Assembly (NCBI GenBank): GCA_964472305.1
Contig: CAYYJR010000018.1
Coordinates: forward strand, 1-64,000
Source: CAYYJR01 sp964472305
GTDB lineage: Bacteria > Armatimonadota > Hebobacteria > CAIYQO01
DNA length: 64,000 bases
Direction of reading: 5' to 3'
Part shown: positions 33,329 through 41,802 of the stretch, in pieces
Position numbering within the stretch: position 1 is the stretch's first letter
How the letters are laid out: each line of letters starts with the position of its first letter
The notes under the pieces: generated by a model
The model's input: the letters and a program-made list of their open reading frames with translations, nothing else
Database searches by the model: none
What the model was told of the DNA's origin: nothing
Position numbers and translations under genes: made by a program

Positions 33329-34774
33329 ATGGCCGAGTATGAACCCGTGCTGGGATTTGAGATCCATGCCGAATTGGCGACGGCGTCGAAGATCTTCTGC
33401 GGCTGCGGCACGGAGCCGGGCGCGCCGCCCAACACGCACACCTGCCCCATCTGTCTCGGCCTGCCCGGCGTGCTGCCGGTGCTGAACCAGTCCGCATTGG
33501 AACATGCGCTGCGGGTGGCGCTGGCGTGCCATTGCCGCATCTCCTCGCCCTCCATTTTCGAGCGGAAGAACTATTATTATCCCGACCTGCCGAAAAACTA
33601 TCAGATTTCACAAAAGCGCGCGCCATTCGGGCTGCAGGGATGGGTCGATATCGAGGTGGACGGCGTTCCCAAGCGCATCGGCATCGATGATATCCACCTG
33701 GAAGAGGACGCTGGCAAGCTGATTCACCCCGACGAGCGAGGCGCGTCCGGCTTCAGCCTGGTGGACTTCAATCGCGCGGGGGTACCGTTGCTGGAGATCG
33801 TCTCCGCGCCCGATCTACGCAGCATCGCGGAGGCGGAAGCCTACATGCTGCACATGCGCCAGTTGTTGCAATTCATCGGCGCGTCCGAGGCGCGCATGGA
33901 GCTGGGACAGATTCGCTTCGAGGCCAACATTTCCGTCCGTCCTCGTGGCGAGACGAAACTTGGCAAGCGCGTTGAGATCAAGAATTTAAACTCGTTCCGC
34001 ACCGTGGTCCGTTCGGTCGAATACGAAATCGAGCGCCAGTCCGAGGTGTATGAGCATGGCGGCCAGATCGCGCAGGAGACTCGGCTCTGGGATGAAGTGC
34101 GCGGCATCACCGTGGCGATGCGCAGCAAAGAGGAATCACACGACTACCGCTATTTCCCCGAGCCCGACTTGGTGCCGATGGTCTTCACCCCGGACTATCT
34201 GGCCGCACTGGCCGCCAACCTGCCCGAGCTCCCCGCCGCCCGTCGCGCGCGCTTCGTGCAGGAGTACGGCCTGCCGGAATACGACGCCCGCATCCTGACC
34301 ACCGAAAAGGCCATTGCCGACTTCGTCGACGCGGCGGTGAAGGTGGGCGCGCCCCCCAAAGCGGTCTCGAATTGGATTATGGGCGAACTGCTGCGGTTGG
34401 TAAACGATAAGGGCATCGCGCTGGACGAATCACCGGTGACTCCGGAGCAACTGGCGGAGTTGATTACCCTGGTGGAGAGCGGCAAGATCAACGCCAATCA
34501 GGCGAAACAGGTTTTTGCGGAGATGTTCGACACCGGTAAATCACCGGAACACATCGTGAAGGAACGCGGCTTCGCGCAGATATCCGATGTCTCCGCGCTT
34601 GACGCGATCGTCGACGCGGTGATCGCCGCCAATCCGGAACCCGCCCGGCGCTATGCCGACGGCGAAGACAAACCGCTCGGTTTTCTGGTCGGCCAGATCA
34701 TGAAGCAATCCAGAGGCCAGGCCAACGCGCCGGTGGTGAACGAGTTGCTTAGGAAAAAACTGCGCGGCGAGTAA
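33329..34774 (+). CDS. gatB: Asp-tRNA(Asn)/Glu-tRNA(Gln) amidotransferase subunit B
   Basis: A 481-residue subunit B of GatCAB, which binds misacylated tRNA and drives its amidation to Asn- or Gln-tRNA in the cytoplasm. The opening YEPVLGFEIHAELATASKIF, CxC-type zinc residues (CGCGTEPGAPPNTHTCPICL), NYYYPDLPKNYQIS and IDDIHLEEDAGKL are diagnostic. The C-terminal YqeY-like tail (residues 400-481) ends GFLVGQIMKQSRGQANAPVV. ATG 33329 sits behind AAAGGA; a GTG one codon earlier is also open. gatA and gatC are not next to it, so the complex is encoded at separate sites. It has its own promoter and terminator. Confidence 0.97.
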   Translation: MAEYEPVLGFEIHAELATASKIFCGCGTEPGAPPNTHTCPICLGLPGVLPVLNQSALEHALRVALACHCRISSPSIFERKNYYYPDLPKNYQISQKRAPFGLQGWVDIEVDGVPKRIGIDDIHLEEDAGKLIHPDERGASGFSLVDFNRAGVPLLEIVSAPDLRSIAEAEAYMLHMRQLLQFIGASEARMELGQIRFEANISVRPRGETKLGKRVEIKNLNSFRTVVRSVEYEIERQSEVYEHGGQIAQETRLWDEVRGITVAMRSKEESHDYRYFPEPDLVPMVFTPDYLAALAANLPELPAARRARFVQEYGLPEYDARILTTEKAIADFVDAAVKVGAPPKAVSNWIMGELLRLVNDKGIALDESPVTPEQLAELITLVESGKINANQAKQVFAEMFDTGKSPEHIVKERGFAQISDVSALDAIVDAVIAANPEPARRYADGEDKPLGFLVGQIMKQSRGQANAPVVNELLRKKLRGE

Positions 34775-34820
34775 TACGAAAGCGGACGCCCTTCGGGATT
34801 CCTCAATCGTCAAAATGCTC

Positions 34821-34849
34821 GCAGCCCGGGGAAGTTCTCCCCGGGCTGC
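34821..34849. terminator. Bidirectional terminator between gatB and gcvH
   Basis: GCAGCCCGGGGA pairs perfectly with TCCCCGGGCTGC over a five-base loop. A weak T-run (GTTGTGCTTTT) follows on the plus strand. It stands between two convergent genes. Confidence 0.7.
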
Positions 34850-34874
34850 GTTGTGCTTTTCAGGAGGGTTCGGA

Positions 34875-35246
34875 TCAGTCGAGCTTCGCCTGGTATTCGG
34901 AGGCGGTTAACAGGCCGTCATATTCGGCGTGGCTGGCGATCTCGATTTTGACCATCCATGCCGCGTAGGGGTCCTGGTTAATTTTTCCGGGTTCGTCCAG
35001 CAACGGCTCGTTCACCTCGATAACCTTACCGCTGACCGGGCAGTACAGGTCGGAGATGCTTTTCACCGATTCCACGCTCCCCATCACCTCACCGGCCGTC
35101 AACTCATCGCCCACTTGCGGCAGGTCCAGATAGACAACCTCGCCAAGCTGTTCCTGCGCGTAATCGGTGATTCCCACGATCGCGATCTCGCCGTCGAGCT
35201 TTGCCCAGGTATGGGTGGCGGTATATTTCAGATTATCGGGGTACAT
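34875..35246 (-). CDS. gcvH: Glycine cleavage system H protein
   Basis: A 123-residue lipoyl carrier. The lipoylation site is Lys62 in GSVESVKSISD, preceded by LGEVVYLDLPQVGDELTAGE, and the C-terminus is AYDG-type (HAEYDGLLTASEY). GcvH shuttles the aminomethyl group between P, T and L proteins in glycine breakdown, and can supply lipoate to other enzymes. AAAAGGAGG lies eight bases before the ATG. gcvT and gcvP are not nearby, so the gene is detached from the usual operon. Length is normal. Confidence 0.96.
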   Translation of the reverse strand: MYPDNLKYTATHTWAKLDGEIAIVGITDYAQEQLGEVVYLDLPQVGDELTAGEVMGSVESVKSISDLYCPVSGKVIEVNEPLLDEPGKINQDPYAAWMVKIEIASHAEYDGLLTASEYQAKLD

Positions 35247-35304
35247 GCACGTCCTCCTTTTAAAATGCGTGTGACTTCAATTGTTACTGTGCAAATGCAC
35301 GATT

Positions 35305-35328
35305 CCCTTTTTCGCCGCAAAAAAAGGG
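35305..35328. terminator. Short A/T-rich stem-loop between gcvH and EIIB
   Basis: CCCTTTTT and AAAAAGGG pair over an eight-base loop just after the EIIB stop (minus strand). It could act as a weak terminator between the EIIB gene and the downstream gcvH gene. Confidence 0.4.
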
Positions 35329-35336
35329 ATTCCTCT

Positions 35337-35687
35337 TCATTCCGGATGATACGGTTGCCCGGCTTCACGATGGAAGGCCTGATTCTCCACCAGCGTGCTG
35401 GCCTGCTCCAGCACATGCTGCGCGTTAGCCATGGCATAATCCTGCGGGGGGATTGCCGCCACCGGCACGTGATACGTCGCACCTTTCGCCGCCACTTCGT
35501 CGAGTTGGAAGCGCATCTGCGGCCCGACCAGCACCACATCCGCCTTGCGCCACTGCCCTTCGTCGAGTGCGCTGGTGCTCATTGCCTCGACCGTGACCTC
35601 AATGCCGCGTTCGCGTGCGAGGATGGTGATATTGTTGGCAAGCAGGCTGGTCGAGATGCCGCCGGCACAGGCGAGAATGATATGCAT
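35337..35687 (-). CDS. PTS EIIB component, lactose/cellobiose type
   Basis: A 116-residue protein starting at ATG 35687 behind ATGGAGG. MHIILACAGGISTSLLANN carries the phosphorylated cysteine (Cys7) and the P-loop of lactose/cellobiose-family EIIB. ALDEGQWRKADVVLVGPQMRF is the typical second half. EIIB passes phosphate from EIIA to the sugar bound by the membrane EIIC. No EIIA, EIIC, HPr or EI gene is in the window. A stand-alone EIIB may serve a distant transporter or have a regulatory job. The frame upstream of 35687 is unrelated sequence. Confidence 0.88.
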   Translation of the reverse strand: MHIILACAGGISTSLLANNITILARERGIEVTVEAMSTSALDEGQWRKADVVLVGPQMRFQLDEVAAKGATYHVPVAAIPPQDYAMANAQHVLEQASTLVENQAFHREAGQPYHPE

Positions 35688-35721
35688 GCTGATCCTCCAT
35701 TTTCTTCGCGATGTTCGCCAC

Positions 35722-35750
35722 ATCGTACCCGACATCGCCCGGACTGACAA
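35722..35750 (-). promoter_or_regulatory. Promoter of the EIIB gene
   Basis: On the minus strand TTGTCA (35745-35750) and TACGAT (35722-35727) are 17 bases apart, 35 bases upstream of the start. Confidence 0.55.
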
Positions 35751-35826
35751 GGCGCATCTTCCGCCATCCGCGCGCAACGTCATCCCACACCTTGACAGCC
35801 GCCGTGGAAAACACGACACTCAGGAT

Positions 35827-36465
35827 ATGTTCACCGGCATCATCGAAGAACTCGGCATCGTCGCGGCATTGCGGCGCGAAGGCAACGTGGCGCGGCTGGC
35901 AGTGCAGGCCCAGCGCGTGCGCGAGGACATGCGCATCGGCGACAGCCTGGCGGTCAACGGCGCATGCCTGACCGTCGAGCGTATCGAACCGTCGCAACTC
36001 TGGCTCTCCATGATGCCGGAGACGCTGAAACGCACCACGCTGGGCCGGCTTTCCGCGGGTGACACGGTGAACCTGGAACGAGCGATGCGGCTGGACAGCC
36101 GCCTGGGCGGACATCTGGTGAGCGGTCACGTCGACGCGGTAGGCGCCGTGCGGCGCATTGCCGGCGTAGGCGAGGAGCGGGTGCTGACCATCAGCCTGCC
36201 GGAGGAGATCGCTGCTTTCGTTGCGCCGAAAGGCTCTATCGCCGTGGACGGAGTGAGCCTGACAGTCGTCGAGGTGAGCGGCGACGCCTTCTCCGTCTCG
36301 CTCATTCGGCACACCCTCTCCGCCACCACCTTCTCCATCCTCACCACCGGCACATCGGTCAACCTGGAAGCCGATCTTATTGCTCGCTACCTCGGCACAC
36401 TGCTCGCGCACCATGGAGGCACCGAAGGCCTGACTTTCAACCGTCTGCGTGAATTGGGGTATTAA
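35827..36465 (+). CDS. ribE: Riboflavin synthase alpha chain
   Basis: A 212-residue enzyme made of two similar barrels that dismutates two lumazine molecules to riboflavin. MFTGIIEELGIVAAL, NGACLTVERI, GHLVSGHVDAVGAV and VDGVSLTVVEVSGDAFSV mark both halves, and the C-terminal helix VNLEADLIARYL is present. ATG 35827 lies after CAGGAT, a poor ribosome site. TTGACA at 35792-35797 with GACACT 17 bases later would start the transcript close to this ATG. The other rib genes are not adjacent and no FMN riboswitch is seen in the short leader. Length and motifs are complete. Confidence 0.96.
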   Translation: MFTGIIEELGIVAALRREGNVARLAVQAQRVREDMRIGDSLAVNGACLTVERIEPSQLWLSMMPETLKRTTLGRLSAGDTVNLERAMRLDSRLGGHLVSGHVDAVGAVRRIAGVGEERVLTISLPEEIAAFVAPKGSIAVDGVSLTVVEVSGDAFSVSLIRHTLSATTFSILTTGTSVNLEADLIARYLGTLLAHHGGTEGLTFNRLRELGY

Positions 36466-36477
36466 ACATCGGGAGCG

Positions 36478-36520
36478 ACGGAACATGGGCAACTCCACTC
36501 ATTGCCCATGTTCCGTTCTT
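36478..36520 (+). terminator. Terminator of ribE
   Basis: ACGGAACATGGGCAA pairs perfectly with TTGCCCATGTTCCGT over a nine-base loop, followed by TCTT. It begins 13 bases past the ribE stop. Confidence 0.8.
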
Positions 36521-36634
36521 GTGTATCCTAATCGTCTTTACGCCCCCACGACTGTGCGAAATTATGTCCCGCTATCCGCGTTGCGTGCGTTACCATAATT
36601 GCCGACACATTCTGTATCGGTTAAGGAGGTTTCC

Positions 36635-36805
36635 ATGGCGTGGACCTACTATTGTGCGGATGACAAGGTGACGCTGAGCGCGGACACCAAGGAGCAACTG
36701 GCGGAGAAGATGATGCAGCACATGCGGAGTTTGCATAATAAAGTGATGAGTCGCGAGGAAGCGATGCAAAGCGTCAACCAGGATGCCCGGCAGTCGGCAG
36801 CGTAA
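36635..36805 (+). CDS. Small DUF1059 family protein
   Basis: A 56-residue soluble protein starting at ATG 36635, seven bases behind AAGGAGG. MAWTYYCADDKVTLSADTKE then LAEKMMQHMRSLHNKVMSRE fits DUF1059, a family of small proteins with a Cys near residue 7 and a His-rich helix (HMRSLHNK here). The function is unknown; a metal- or ligand-binding role is suggested by the Cys and His positions but not shown. It is a single-gene unit closed by a terminator. Confidence 0.75.
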   Translation: MAWTYYCADDKVTLSADTKEQLAEKMMQHMRSLHNKVMSREEAMQSVNQDARQSAA

Positions 36806-36832
36806 TACCCGTCTACTTACCTTGTTCACCAA

Positions 36833-36865
36833 TGACGACCCTCAGTCACGAGGGTCGTCATATTT
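36833..36865 (+). terminator. Terminator after the DUF1059 gene
   Basis: TGACGACCCTC and GAGGGTCGTCA pair perfectly over a six-base loop, with TATTT after the stem. Confidence 0.7.
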
Positions 36866-36886
36866 ACGGGTGATGCCACTCTTCGG

Positions 36887-36892
36887 TATAAT
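36887..36892 (+). promoter_or_regulatory. -10 element upstream of pyrH
   Basis: A perfect TATAAT lies 66 bases before the pyrH start. The -35 position (TTACGG at 17 bases) is weak. The leader contains a G/C-rich hairpin, CCGGCGCC-rich, that could affect pyrH expression. Confidence 0.5.
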
Positions 36893-36958
36893 ACGTGCCA
36901 GAAGTCGCCCGGCGCCCCGGCGCCGGCAAATCGCCGCGGAAGTTGAGGATGCAGCACT

Positions 36959-37696
36959 ATGGAGCAGACCCCACGCTATGCACGCGTATTGATTAAGTTA
37001 TCCGGTGAAGCGCTTGCCGGTGAGAAAGGTTACGGCATCGATCCCGACGTGGTAATCGAAATGGCCGAGCAACTCAAGGAGATCCACGATCAGGGTGTGG
37101 AAATCGGCGTGGTGGTGGGGGGCGGCAATATTTTCCGCGCGCGTACCGGCACCAAGCATGGCGGCATCGAGCGCACGACCGCCGATTATATGGGCATGCT
37201 CGCCAGCGTGTTGAACGCACTGGCCATGCAGGACGCGTTGGAGAAGGTGGGCGTGCAGACACGCGTGCAATCGGCCATTGCCATGCACGAAGTGGCCGAA
37301 CCGTATATCCGCCGCCGTGCGGTGCGCCACCTGGAAAAAGGCCGTATCGTGGTGTTTGCCGCCGGCACCGGCAATCCGTACTTTACCACCGACACCGCCG
37401 CCGCGCTGCGTGCCGCGGAGGTAGGCGCCCAGGCCATCATCAAGGCTACCAACGTGGAAGGCGTCTACGACCGTGATCCGAGAAACAACGCCGACGCGAA
37501 GCTGCTCACGCGTCTGACCTACATGGATGCGCTGAAGATGGGGCTAAAGGTAATGGACGCCACCGCCATCTCGTTGAGCATGGAAAACCGCATTCCGCTG
37601 CTGGTGCTGGATATGCGCACCCCGGGCAACCTGCTGCGCGCCATCATGGGTGAAGCGGTGGGGAGCACGATTGAAGCCGAACCGGAGGAGAAGTGA
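36959..37696 (+). CDS. pyrH: Uridylate kinase (UMP kinase)
   Basis: A 245-residue amino-acid-kinase-fold enzyme that phosphorylates UMP to UDP in pyrimidine synthesis. VLIKLSGEALAGEKGYGID at the N-terminus is the phosphate-binding motif, then VVVGGGNIFRARTG, TADYMGMLASVLNALAMQDA and FAAGTGNPYFTTDTAAALRA, with the final motif KVMDATAISLSMEN. It works as a GTP-activated, UTP-inhibited hexamer in the cytoplasm. GTTGAGG precedes the ATG. frr follows 126 bases downstream, the conserved pyrH-frr order, but rpsB and tsf are not before it here. Confidence 0.97.
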   Translation: MEQTPRYARVLIKLSGEALAGEKGYGIDPDVVIEMAEQLKEIHDQGVEIGVVVGGGNIFRARTGTKHGGIERTTADYMGMLASVLNALAMQDALEKVGVQTRVQSAIAMHEVAEPYIRRRAVRHLEKGRIVVFAAGTGNPYFTTDTAAALRAAEVGAQAIIKATNVEGVYDRDPRNNADAKLLTRLTYMDALKMGLKVMDATAISLSMENRIPLLVLDMRTPGNLLRAIMGEAVGSTIEAEPEEK

Positions 37697-37822
37697 CGAG
37701 TGGAGGGCGGCAAAACGGCACTTTTTCACGAAATTGCCGCTTGTGTTGCGAAGGAATGCCCGCCAGGGTCGCGAATGGTATCTATATCCGGGTCGTGAAG
37801 ACCCGTTGATGAGGTGAACGCT

Positions 37823-38386
37823 ATGCCGACGATTGCCGAGATTTTGCACGACACCGAACACCGCATGCAAGGCGCGCTGGACGCGACAGTGGAAGAATTT
37901 CGCCACATCCGCACCGGACGCGCCAATCCGGTAATGCTTGATGGTGTTACCGTCGATTACTACGGCACGCAAACCCCGATCAGCCAGGTTGGCAATATCT
38001 CCGTGCCGGAGCCGCGCGTGCTGGTGATCAGCCCATGGGACAAGAATATGCTGGCCCCCATCAGCAAAGCAATTCTGAACTCCGATCTGAGTCTGAATCC
38101 GAATAGCGACGGCCAGGTCATCCGGCTGGTGCTGCCCCCGCTGACGGAGGAGCGCCGCAAGGAATACGCCAAACTGGCCGGCAAAAAGACCGAAGACGGC
38201 AAGATCGCTGTCCGCAATGTCCGCCGCGACGCTATCGAACACTTGAAGAAGGAGGAGAAGGCGAGTACCATCTCCGAAGACGAATCCAAGCGCGCGCAGG
38301 AGAAGATTCAGAAACTGACCGACGATTACATTCGCAAACTCGACCAGGCCCACGACCACAAGGTGGCGGAAATCATGGAAGTGTGA
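37823..38386 (+). CDS. frr: Ribosome recycling factor
   Basis: A 187-residue factor that, with EF-G, splits the ribosome after termination. The three-helix bundle signature includes EHRMQGALDATVEEFRHIRT and GRANPVMLDGVTVDYYGTQT, the central NISVPEPRVLVISPWDKNML, and the C-terminal RKEYAKLAGKKTEDGKIAVR. ATG 37823 is chosen because GATGAGG lies before it and the residues match family starts; the GTG nine bases upstream overlaps the ribosome site. It follows pyrH as in many genomes. A terminator lies after the stop. Confidence 0.98.
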   Translation: MPTIAEILHDTEHRMQGALDATVEEFRHIRTGRANPVMLDGVTVDYYGTQTPISQVGNISVPEPRVLVISPWDKNMLAPISKAILNSDLSLNPNSDGQVIRLVLPPLTEERRKEYAKLAGKKTEDGKIAVRNVRRDAIEHLKKEEKASTISEDESKRAQEKIQKLTDDYIRKLDQAHDHKVAEIMEV

Positions 38387-38423
38387 GGGATCGTGCGTGG
38401 TTCGTGATACGCCGCATGCAGTG

Positions 38424-38459
38424 CTGGGAGTGACCGAAGGGTTGCTCCCAGTGTGTTTT
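38424..38459 (+). terminator. Terminator of frr
   Basis: CTGGGAG and CTCCCAG pair over a 14-base loop and are followed by TGTGTTTT, 38 bases past the frr stop. Confidence 0.65.
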
Positions 38460-38491
38460 CAGGAAGAGGCACGCTGGTAAAACGGCGGTGC

Positions 38492-39439
38492 TTACGTCCC
38501 AACGATCAGATGCACTTTCTTATCCGCCAGACCGATGCGCGCGATGGTTCCACTGTTAAAGGGGAGGTGATCAGCCTCGATGCCATCGCTAAAGATAACT
38601 CCGTTTTGCGGCATTTGCGAGGTGATTTCCAGGTATTCCTCTCCGGTGATGCGCCCAAACACGAGTGAGGCGGTTGAAATCCGGCTGATAAACGGCTCGC
38701 GAACGCTAAAATACAGGTAATCCGCCTCCCAATCAAAGCGATACCGTTGTGCGACGACGCGTAGGTTATCGGCAGCGGTGTAATCGGCCATCAATTCCGC
38801 TGCGCCAGTGATGATTGAGCGAAACCAGCCGGTCGAGCCCGCGCCGGTAGAGACGATGATCCCACTGGAAGATTGATGCTCGGCTTTCCGCCCAATGGCC
38901 AAACGATACCGTGCCGACATATGCGTCCGCTGACCGATGAACAGGTCGTTGACGGCGTATAGCGATTGGCCGTCGTTCAACGTGGCGCGGGCCATCGAAA
39001 TATGCTTCAGAGTATACCGCTCATGCAATACAGCCTGCAGCATCGTCGCCGCCATGTCGATTGGAAAGGGAACCAGAATGCCGTCAATGCGCGCGGGGTC
39101 GGGATTCAAGGCCAGCAGCGATTGACCGGATAAATACTTCGCCGTGTTTGCCACCAGCCCATCAGGACCAAGTGTCACCACCAGGTCACTCTTGCCGAAA
39201 CAGAACGTTGGTAAAAATCCCCGCTCGACAAATTGGCAGCGAATATCCTGCGGTAAATCGCGCTTGAGGGTGGCCAGCGCGGCGACGTATGCATCATGGG
39301 CCGCCTGGTATTCCACGAAGGACGCCCCCATGTGCTCAAGATAGAAGCGCGCTTGCTCGCGTGTATTGAAGCGCTCGACCAATTCCTCAAGGGCGGTTTT
39401 CTTCGTGATGATGATGATTTTGTCGATATCAGACATCAT
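38492..39439 (-). CDS. NAD kinase-like protein
   Basis: A 315-residue protein of the NAD/diacylglycerol-kinase fold. LVVTLGPDGLVANTAKYLSG stands where NAD kinases have GGDGT; the second Gly is Pro and the Thr is Leu. The later NAD-site motifs are better kept: IIVSTGAGSTGWFRSI corresponds to the STGSTAY region, and VIFSDGIEADHLPF to the DG motif. The altered first motif means that kinase activity is uncertain. It follows the SPFH gene by 24 bases and is probably co-transcribed. A binding or regulatory role with the SPFH protein is possible. Confidence 0.72.
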   Translation of the reverse strand: MMSDIDKIIIITKKTALEELVERFNTREQARFYLEHMGASFVEYQAAHDAYVAALATLKRDLPQDIRCQFVERGFLPTFCFGKSDLVVTLGPDGLVANTAKYLSGQSLLALNPDPARIDGILVPFPIDMAATMLQAVLHERYTLKHISMARATLNDGQSLYAVNDLFIGQRTHMSARYRLAIGRKAEHQSSSGIIVSTGAGSTGWFRSIITGAAELMADYTAADNLRVVAQRYRFDWEADYLYFSVREPFISRISTASLVFGRITGEEYLEITSQMPQNGVIFSDGIEADHLPFNSGTIARIGLADKKVHLIVGT

Positions 39440-39463
39440 TGCATCCAGCCGGCGGAGATCAGT

Positions 39464-40402
39464 CTATCCTTCAGGATGCTGATACTTGAGTAGTTCCGCA
39501 AGAATTTCCGACGTGATGGTCAGGTTGCCGATCTGCGCGGCATTGGCACCTAGATCACGCATCGCCAATGCCAGGATCGCGCGTGGATCCAGTGTGCGAT
39601 ACGGCCCTAATTGCAACTCCAATGCTTTGCCGCGCGACTCCGCTTCCCGCTCGATTGCGCGCGCTTTGTACTCGGTTTCCTGTTCCAACGCTTTTCCTCG
39701 GTGTTCTGCTTCCTGTTGCGCGTTGTGCCCTTGCATGTCAATCAATTGCTGGCGTTGCTGTTCGAGCGTGATATCGGTGCTCAATTCATTCTCTTTAATC
39801 TTGCGTTCTTCTTCGACCGCGGCGGCGCGACGCGCATAAATCGCTTCATCCGCTTTGCGCAATAACGATTCGCGATAACTGGCCTCCAGTGCCTTGGCGA
39901 CTTCAGGCGTGGGTTGCGCAGCAAGGAAATAGACACTTAACAACTCCGTACCCATCGGTTCCAGTAGCGACGACTCGCGAATACGCTGTAATATCGTTAC
40001 GGCGATCGCCTGTGAGTCGCAGAGAGTTTCCTCCAAGCTGCGTTGCTGCACCTCCCGTCGCGTTTCCATCTGGATAATATTCGCAATGCGCTGGCGAAGG
40101 CGTTCGGGGTCTTCGGAAACATACCGGGCATACCGGGGATCGATGGCGAAATTCAACAGCGACGCGGCCTTGCGCGGTTCGACAATACGATAGGTAAATT
40201 GCCCTTGAATGGTGACCGCCTGGTAGTTGTTCGTCACTTCGTTGAAGACAAAGTTCGCATCGGTGCTGCTGGTGGGAATGGCGACGATCTGCGTATTGTA
40301 GGGAAGGTAGTAAAAGGTTAAACCAGGCCCTTCCTTAACAATTTGACCGGCGACATACTTCATAATATAGTCGGTAGGTTGCCCCTTGAAAAATCCGATC
40401 AT
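39464..40402 (-). CDS. SPFH/Band 7 domain protein
   Basis: A 312-residue protein starting at ATG 40402 behind AAGGAGA. The SPFH domain spans about residues 15-200 (IVKEGPGLTFYYLPYNTQIV, then TNNYQAVTIQGQFTYRI). A coiled-coil follows (about 205-275: RAAAVEEERKIKENELSTDI, QQEAEHRGKALEQETEYK). No strong membrane helix is seen at the N-terminus, unlike many stomatin-type proteins. SPFH proteins organise membrane microdomains or scaffold proteases. The NAD-kinase-like gene follows closely, so the two may form a functional pair. The long frame upstream of 40402 is not part of the gene. Confidence 0.85.
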   Translation of the reverse strand: MIGFFKGQPTDYIMKYVAGQIVKEGPGLTFYYLPYNTQIVAIPTSSTDANFVFNEVTNNYQAVTIQGQFTYRIVEPRKAASLLNFAIDPRYARYVSEDPERLRQRIANIIQMETRREVQQRSLEETLCDSQAIAVTILQRIRESSLLEPMGTELLSVYFLAAQPTPEVAKALEASYRESLLRKADEAIYARRAAAVEEERKIKENELSTDITLEQQRQQLIDMQGHNAQQEAEHRGKALEQETEYKARAIEREAESRGKALELQLGPYRTLDPRAILALAMRDLGANAAQIGNLTITSEILAELLKYQHPEG

Positions 40403-40517
40403 CGTCTGTCTCCTTCCAGGATGAGATGTTCGCGGCATGCTGGCCTGGCACTTGCTTGCATGATAACGGGACACCGCTGACTTCGTCAATGAGCACTGGG
40501 AATGGCGACGAGGGGAA

Positions 40518-41729
40518 CTACTCGGCATAGTTTCGTTCCACCGCGTCCGCCACTTTCGCCACGCGCGCCATGGCCTTGACGTCGTGCACGCGGACGATGT
40601 CGGCGCCGTGGGCGATGGCGAGGGCGACGGTGGCGGCGGTGCCTTCGACACGCTCTTCGGGCGGCAAATCGCCGAGAATCTTGCCGATGCTGGATTTGCG
40701 TGAGGTGCCGATGAGCACCGGCTGGCCAAAGGAGCGCAGCTCGCGCAGGCGGCGCAGCAGTTCCAGGTTGTTTTCGAGCGTTTTGCCGAAACCGAAGCCG
40801 GGATCGAGTACCACCTGTTCGGGTGGGATGCCGGCCGCCATGGCAAGGGCGGTGGATTCCTGCAGGGAGGCGCAGATCTCCGTCATCAAGTCGTCGTAGT
40901 GCGGGTGAAGCTGCATGGTGCGCGGGGTACCCTGGATGTGCATCACTACCACCGCCGCATGATACTCCGCCGCCGTGCGTGCCATCGCCGGATCGAAGCG
41001 CAAACCGCTGATGTCGTTGACGAGGGTGGCGCCGGTGTCCAGCGCGGCGCGCGCCACTTCGCTCTTGTAGGTATCCACCGAAATGGGCACCGGGAAGCGC
41101 GTGGCCAGCGCCTGCACGACCGGCGTTACCCGGCGCAGTTCTTCCGCGACCGGCACCTCCCGCGCGCCTGGCCGTGTCGATTCCCCACCCACATCCAGCA
41201 GATCAGCGCCTTCCGTCAGCATCTGCTCCGCCTGACGGAGCGCGGCGTCGATGTCTCCACCAATGCCGTCGCCGGAAAAGGAATCCGGGGTGACGTTGAG
41301 GATGCCCATCACCCAGGTTTTTGCACCAAGCGGCAACCGATACGGACCGCAGCGCAATTCCCCGCCGCGGGCGTCGTAGCAACGCATTGTTTTCATGATC
41401 GCCGACGCGATTGCCGCCAGCGCGGGGTCGGGCGCAAGCCGCGCTGCAGCCTGGCGCACCTGTGCCTCGGTGCCCAGCAACACCACGCCGCCCGCATCCG
41501 CGGCGCAGGGGATGGCCGCCTCGCCGCCGGCGTCGCGCATGGCGCGCCGGAGTTGCTGTGCCACGGCGATGGTCGCTCGCTCCAATCGCACCAGCAGCCA
41601 CACCCCGTGTGACGCCAGCGCATACACGTCTTCCGGCGCGCAACCGGTGCGGGCCAACTCGCGTGCGACGGCGTCGGCATCCGGCGCGGTAAGGATGCGC
41701 ACGCCGTAGGCTGTGGGTAAGCAGGTCAT
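40518..41729 (-). CDS. folP: Dihydropteroate synthase, long form
   Basis: A 403-residue enzyme that joins p-aminobenzoate to a pterin pyrophosphate in folate synthesis. The TIM-barrel motifs WVMGILNVTPDSFSGDG (from residue 139), GADLLDVGGESTRPGA, ISVDTYKS, LVNDISGLRFD and LDPGFGFGKTLENN are intact. An N-terminal extension of about 120 residues precedes the catalytic domain. It contains TAPDADAVARELARTGCAPE and a possible small alpha/beta domain, seen in long FolP proteins but without known function. The start is ATG 41729 behind GAGGGAACAG; the longer frame is unlikely. It lies alone after a hairpin. Confidence 0.95.
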   Translation of the reverse strand: MTCLPTAYGVRILTAPDADAVARELARTGCAPEDVYALASHGVWLLVRLERATIAVAQQLRRAMRDAGGEAAIPCAADAGGVVLLGTEAQVRQAAARLAPDPALAAIASAIMKTMRCYDARGGELRCGPYRLPLGAKTWVMGILNVTPDSFSGDGIGGDIDAALRQAEQMLTEGADLLDVGGESTRPGAREVPVAEELRRVTPVVQALATRFPVPISVDTYKSEVARAALDTGATLVNDISGLRFDPAMARTAAEYHAAVVVMHIQGTPRTMQLHPHYDDLMTEICASLQESTALAMAAGIPPEQVVLDPGFGFGKTLENNLELLRRLRELRSFGQPVLIGTSRKSSIGKILGDLPPEERVEGTAATVALAIAHGADIVRVHDVKAMARVAKVADAVERNYAE

Positions 41730-41751
41730 AGCTGTTCCCTCGTTTAACAGC

Positions 41752-41777
41752 GCGGGGCGGGCACTCGCCCGCCCCGC
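41752..41777 (-). terminator. Stem-loop between the TPR gene and folP
   Basis: GCGGGGCGGGC and GCCCGCCCCGC pair perfectly over a four-base loop, between the TPR stop (41803) and the folP start (41729). It could end the TPR transcript or attenuate folP. There is no T-run. Confidence 0.55.
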
Positions 41778-41802
41778 ATGATCGTCGTCAACAGCTGCCG
41801 GA

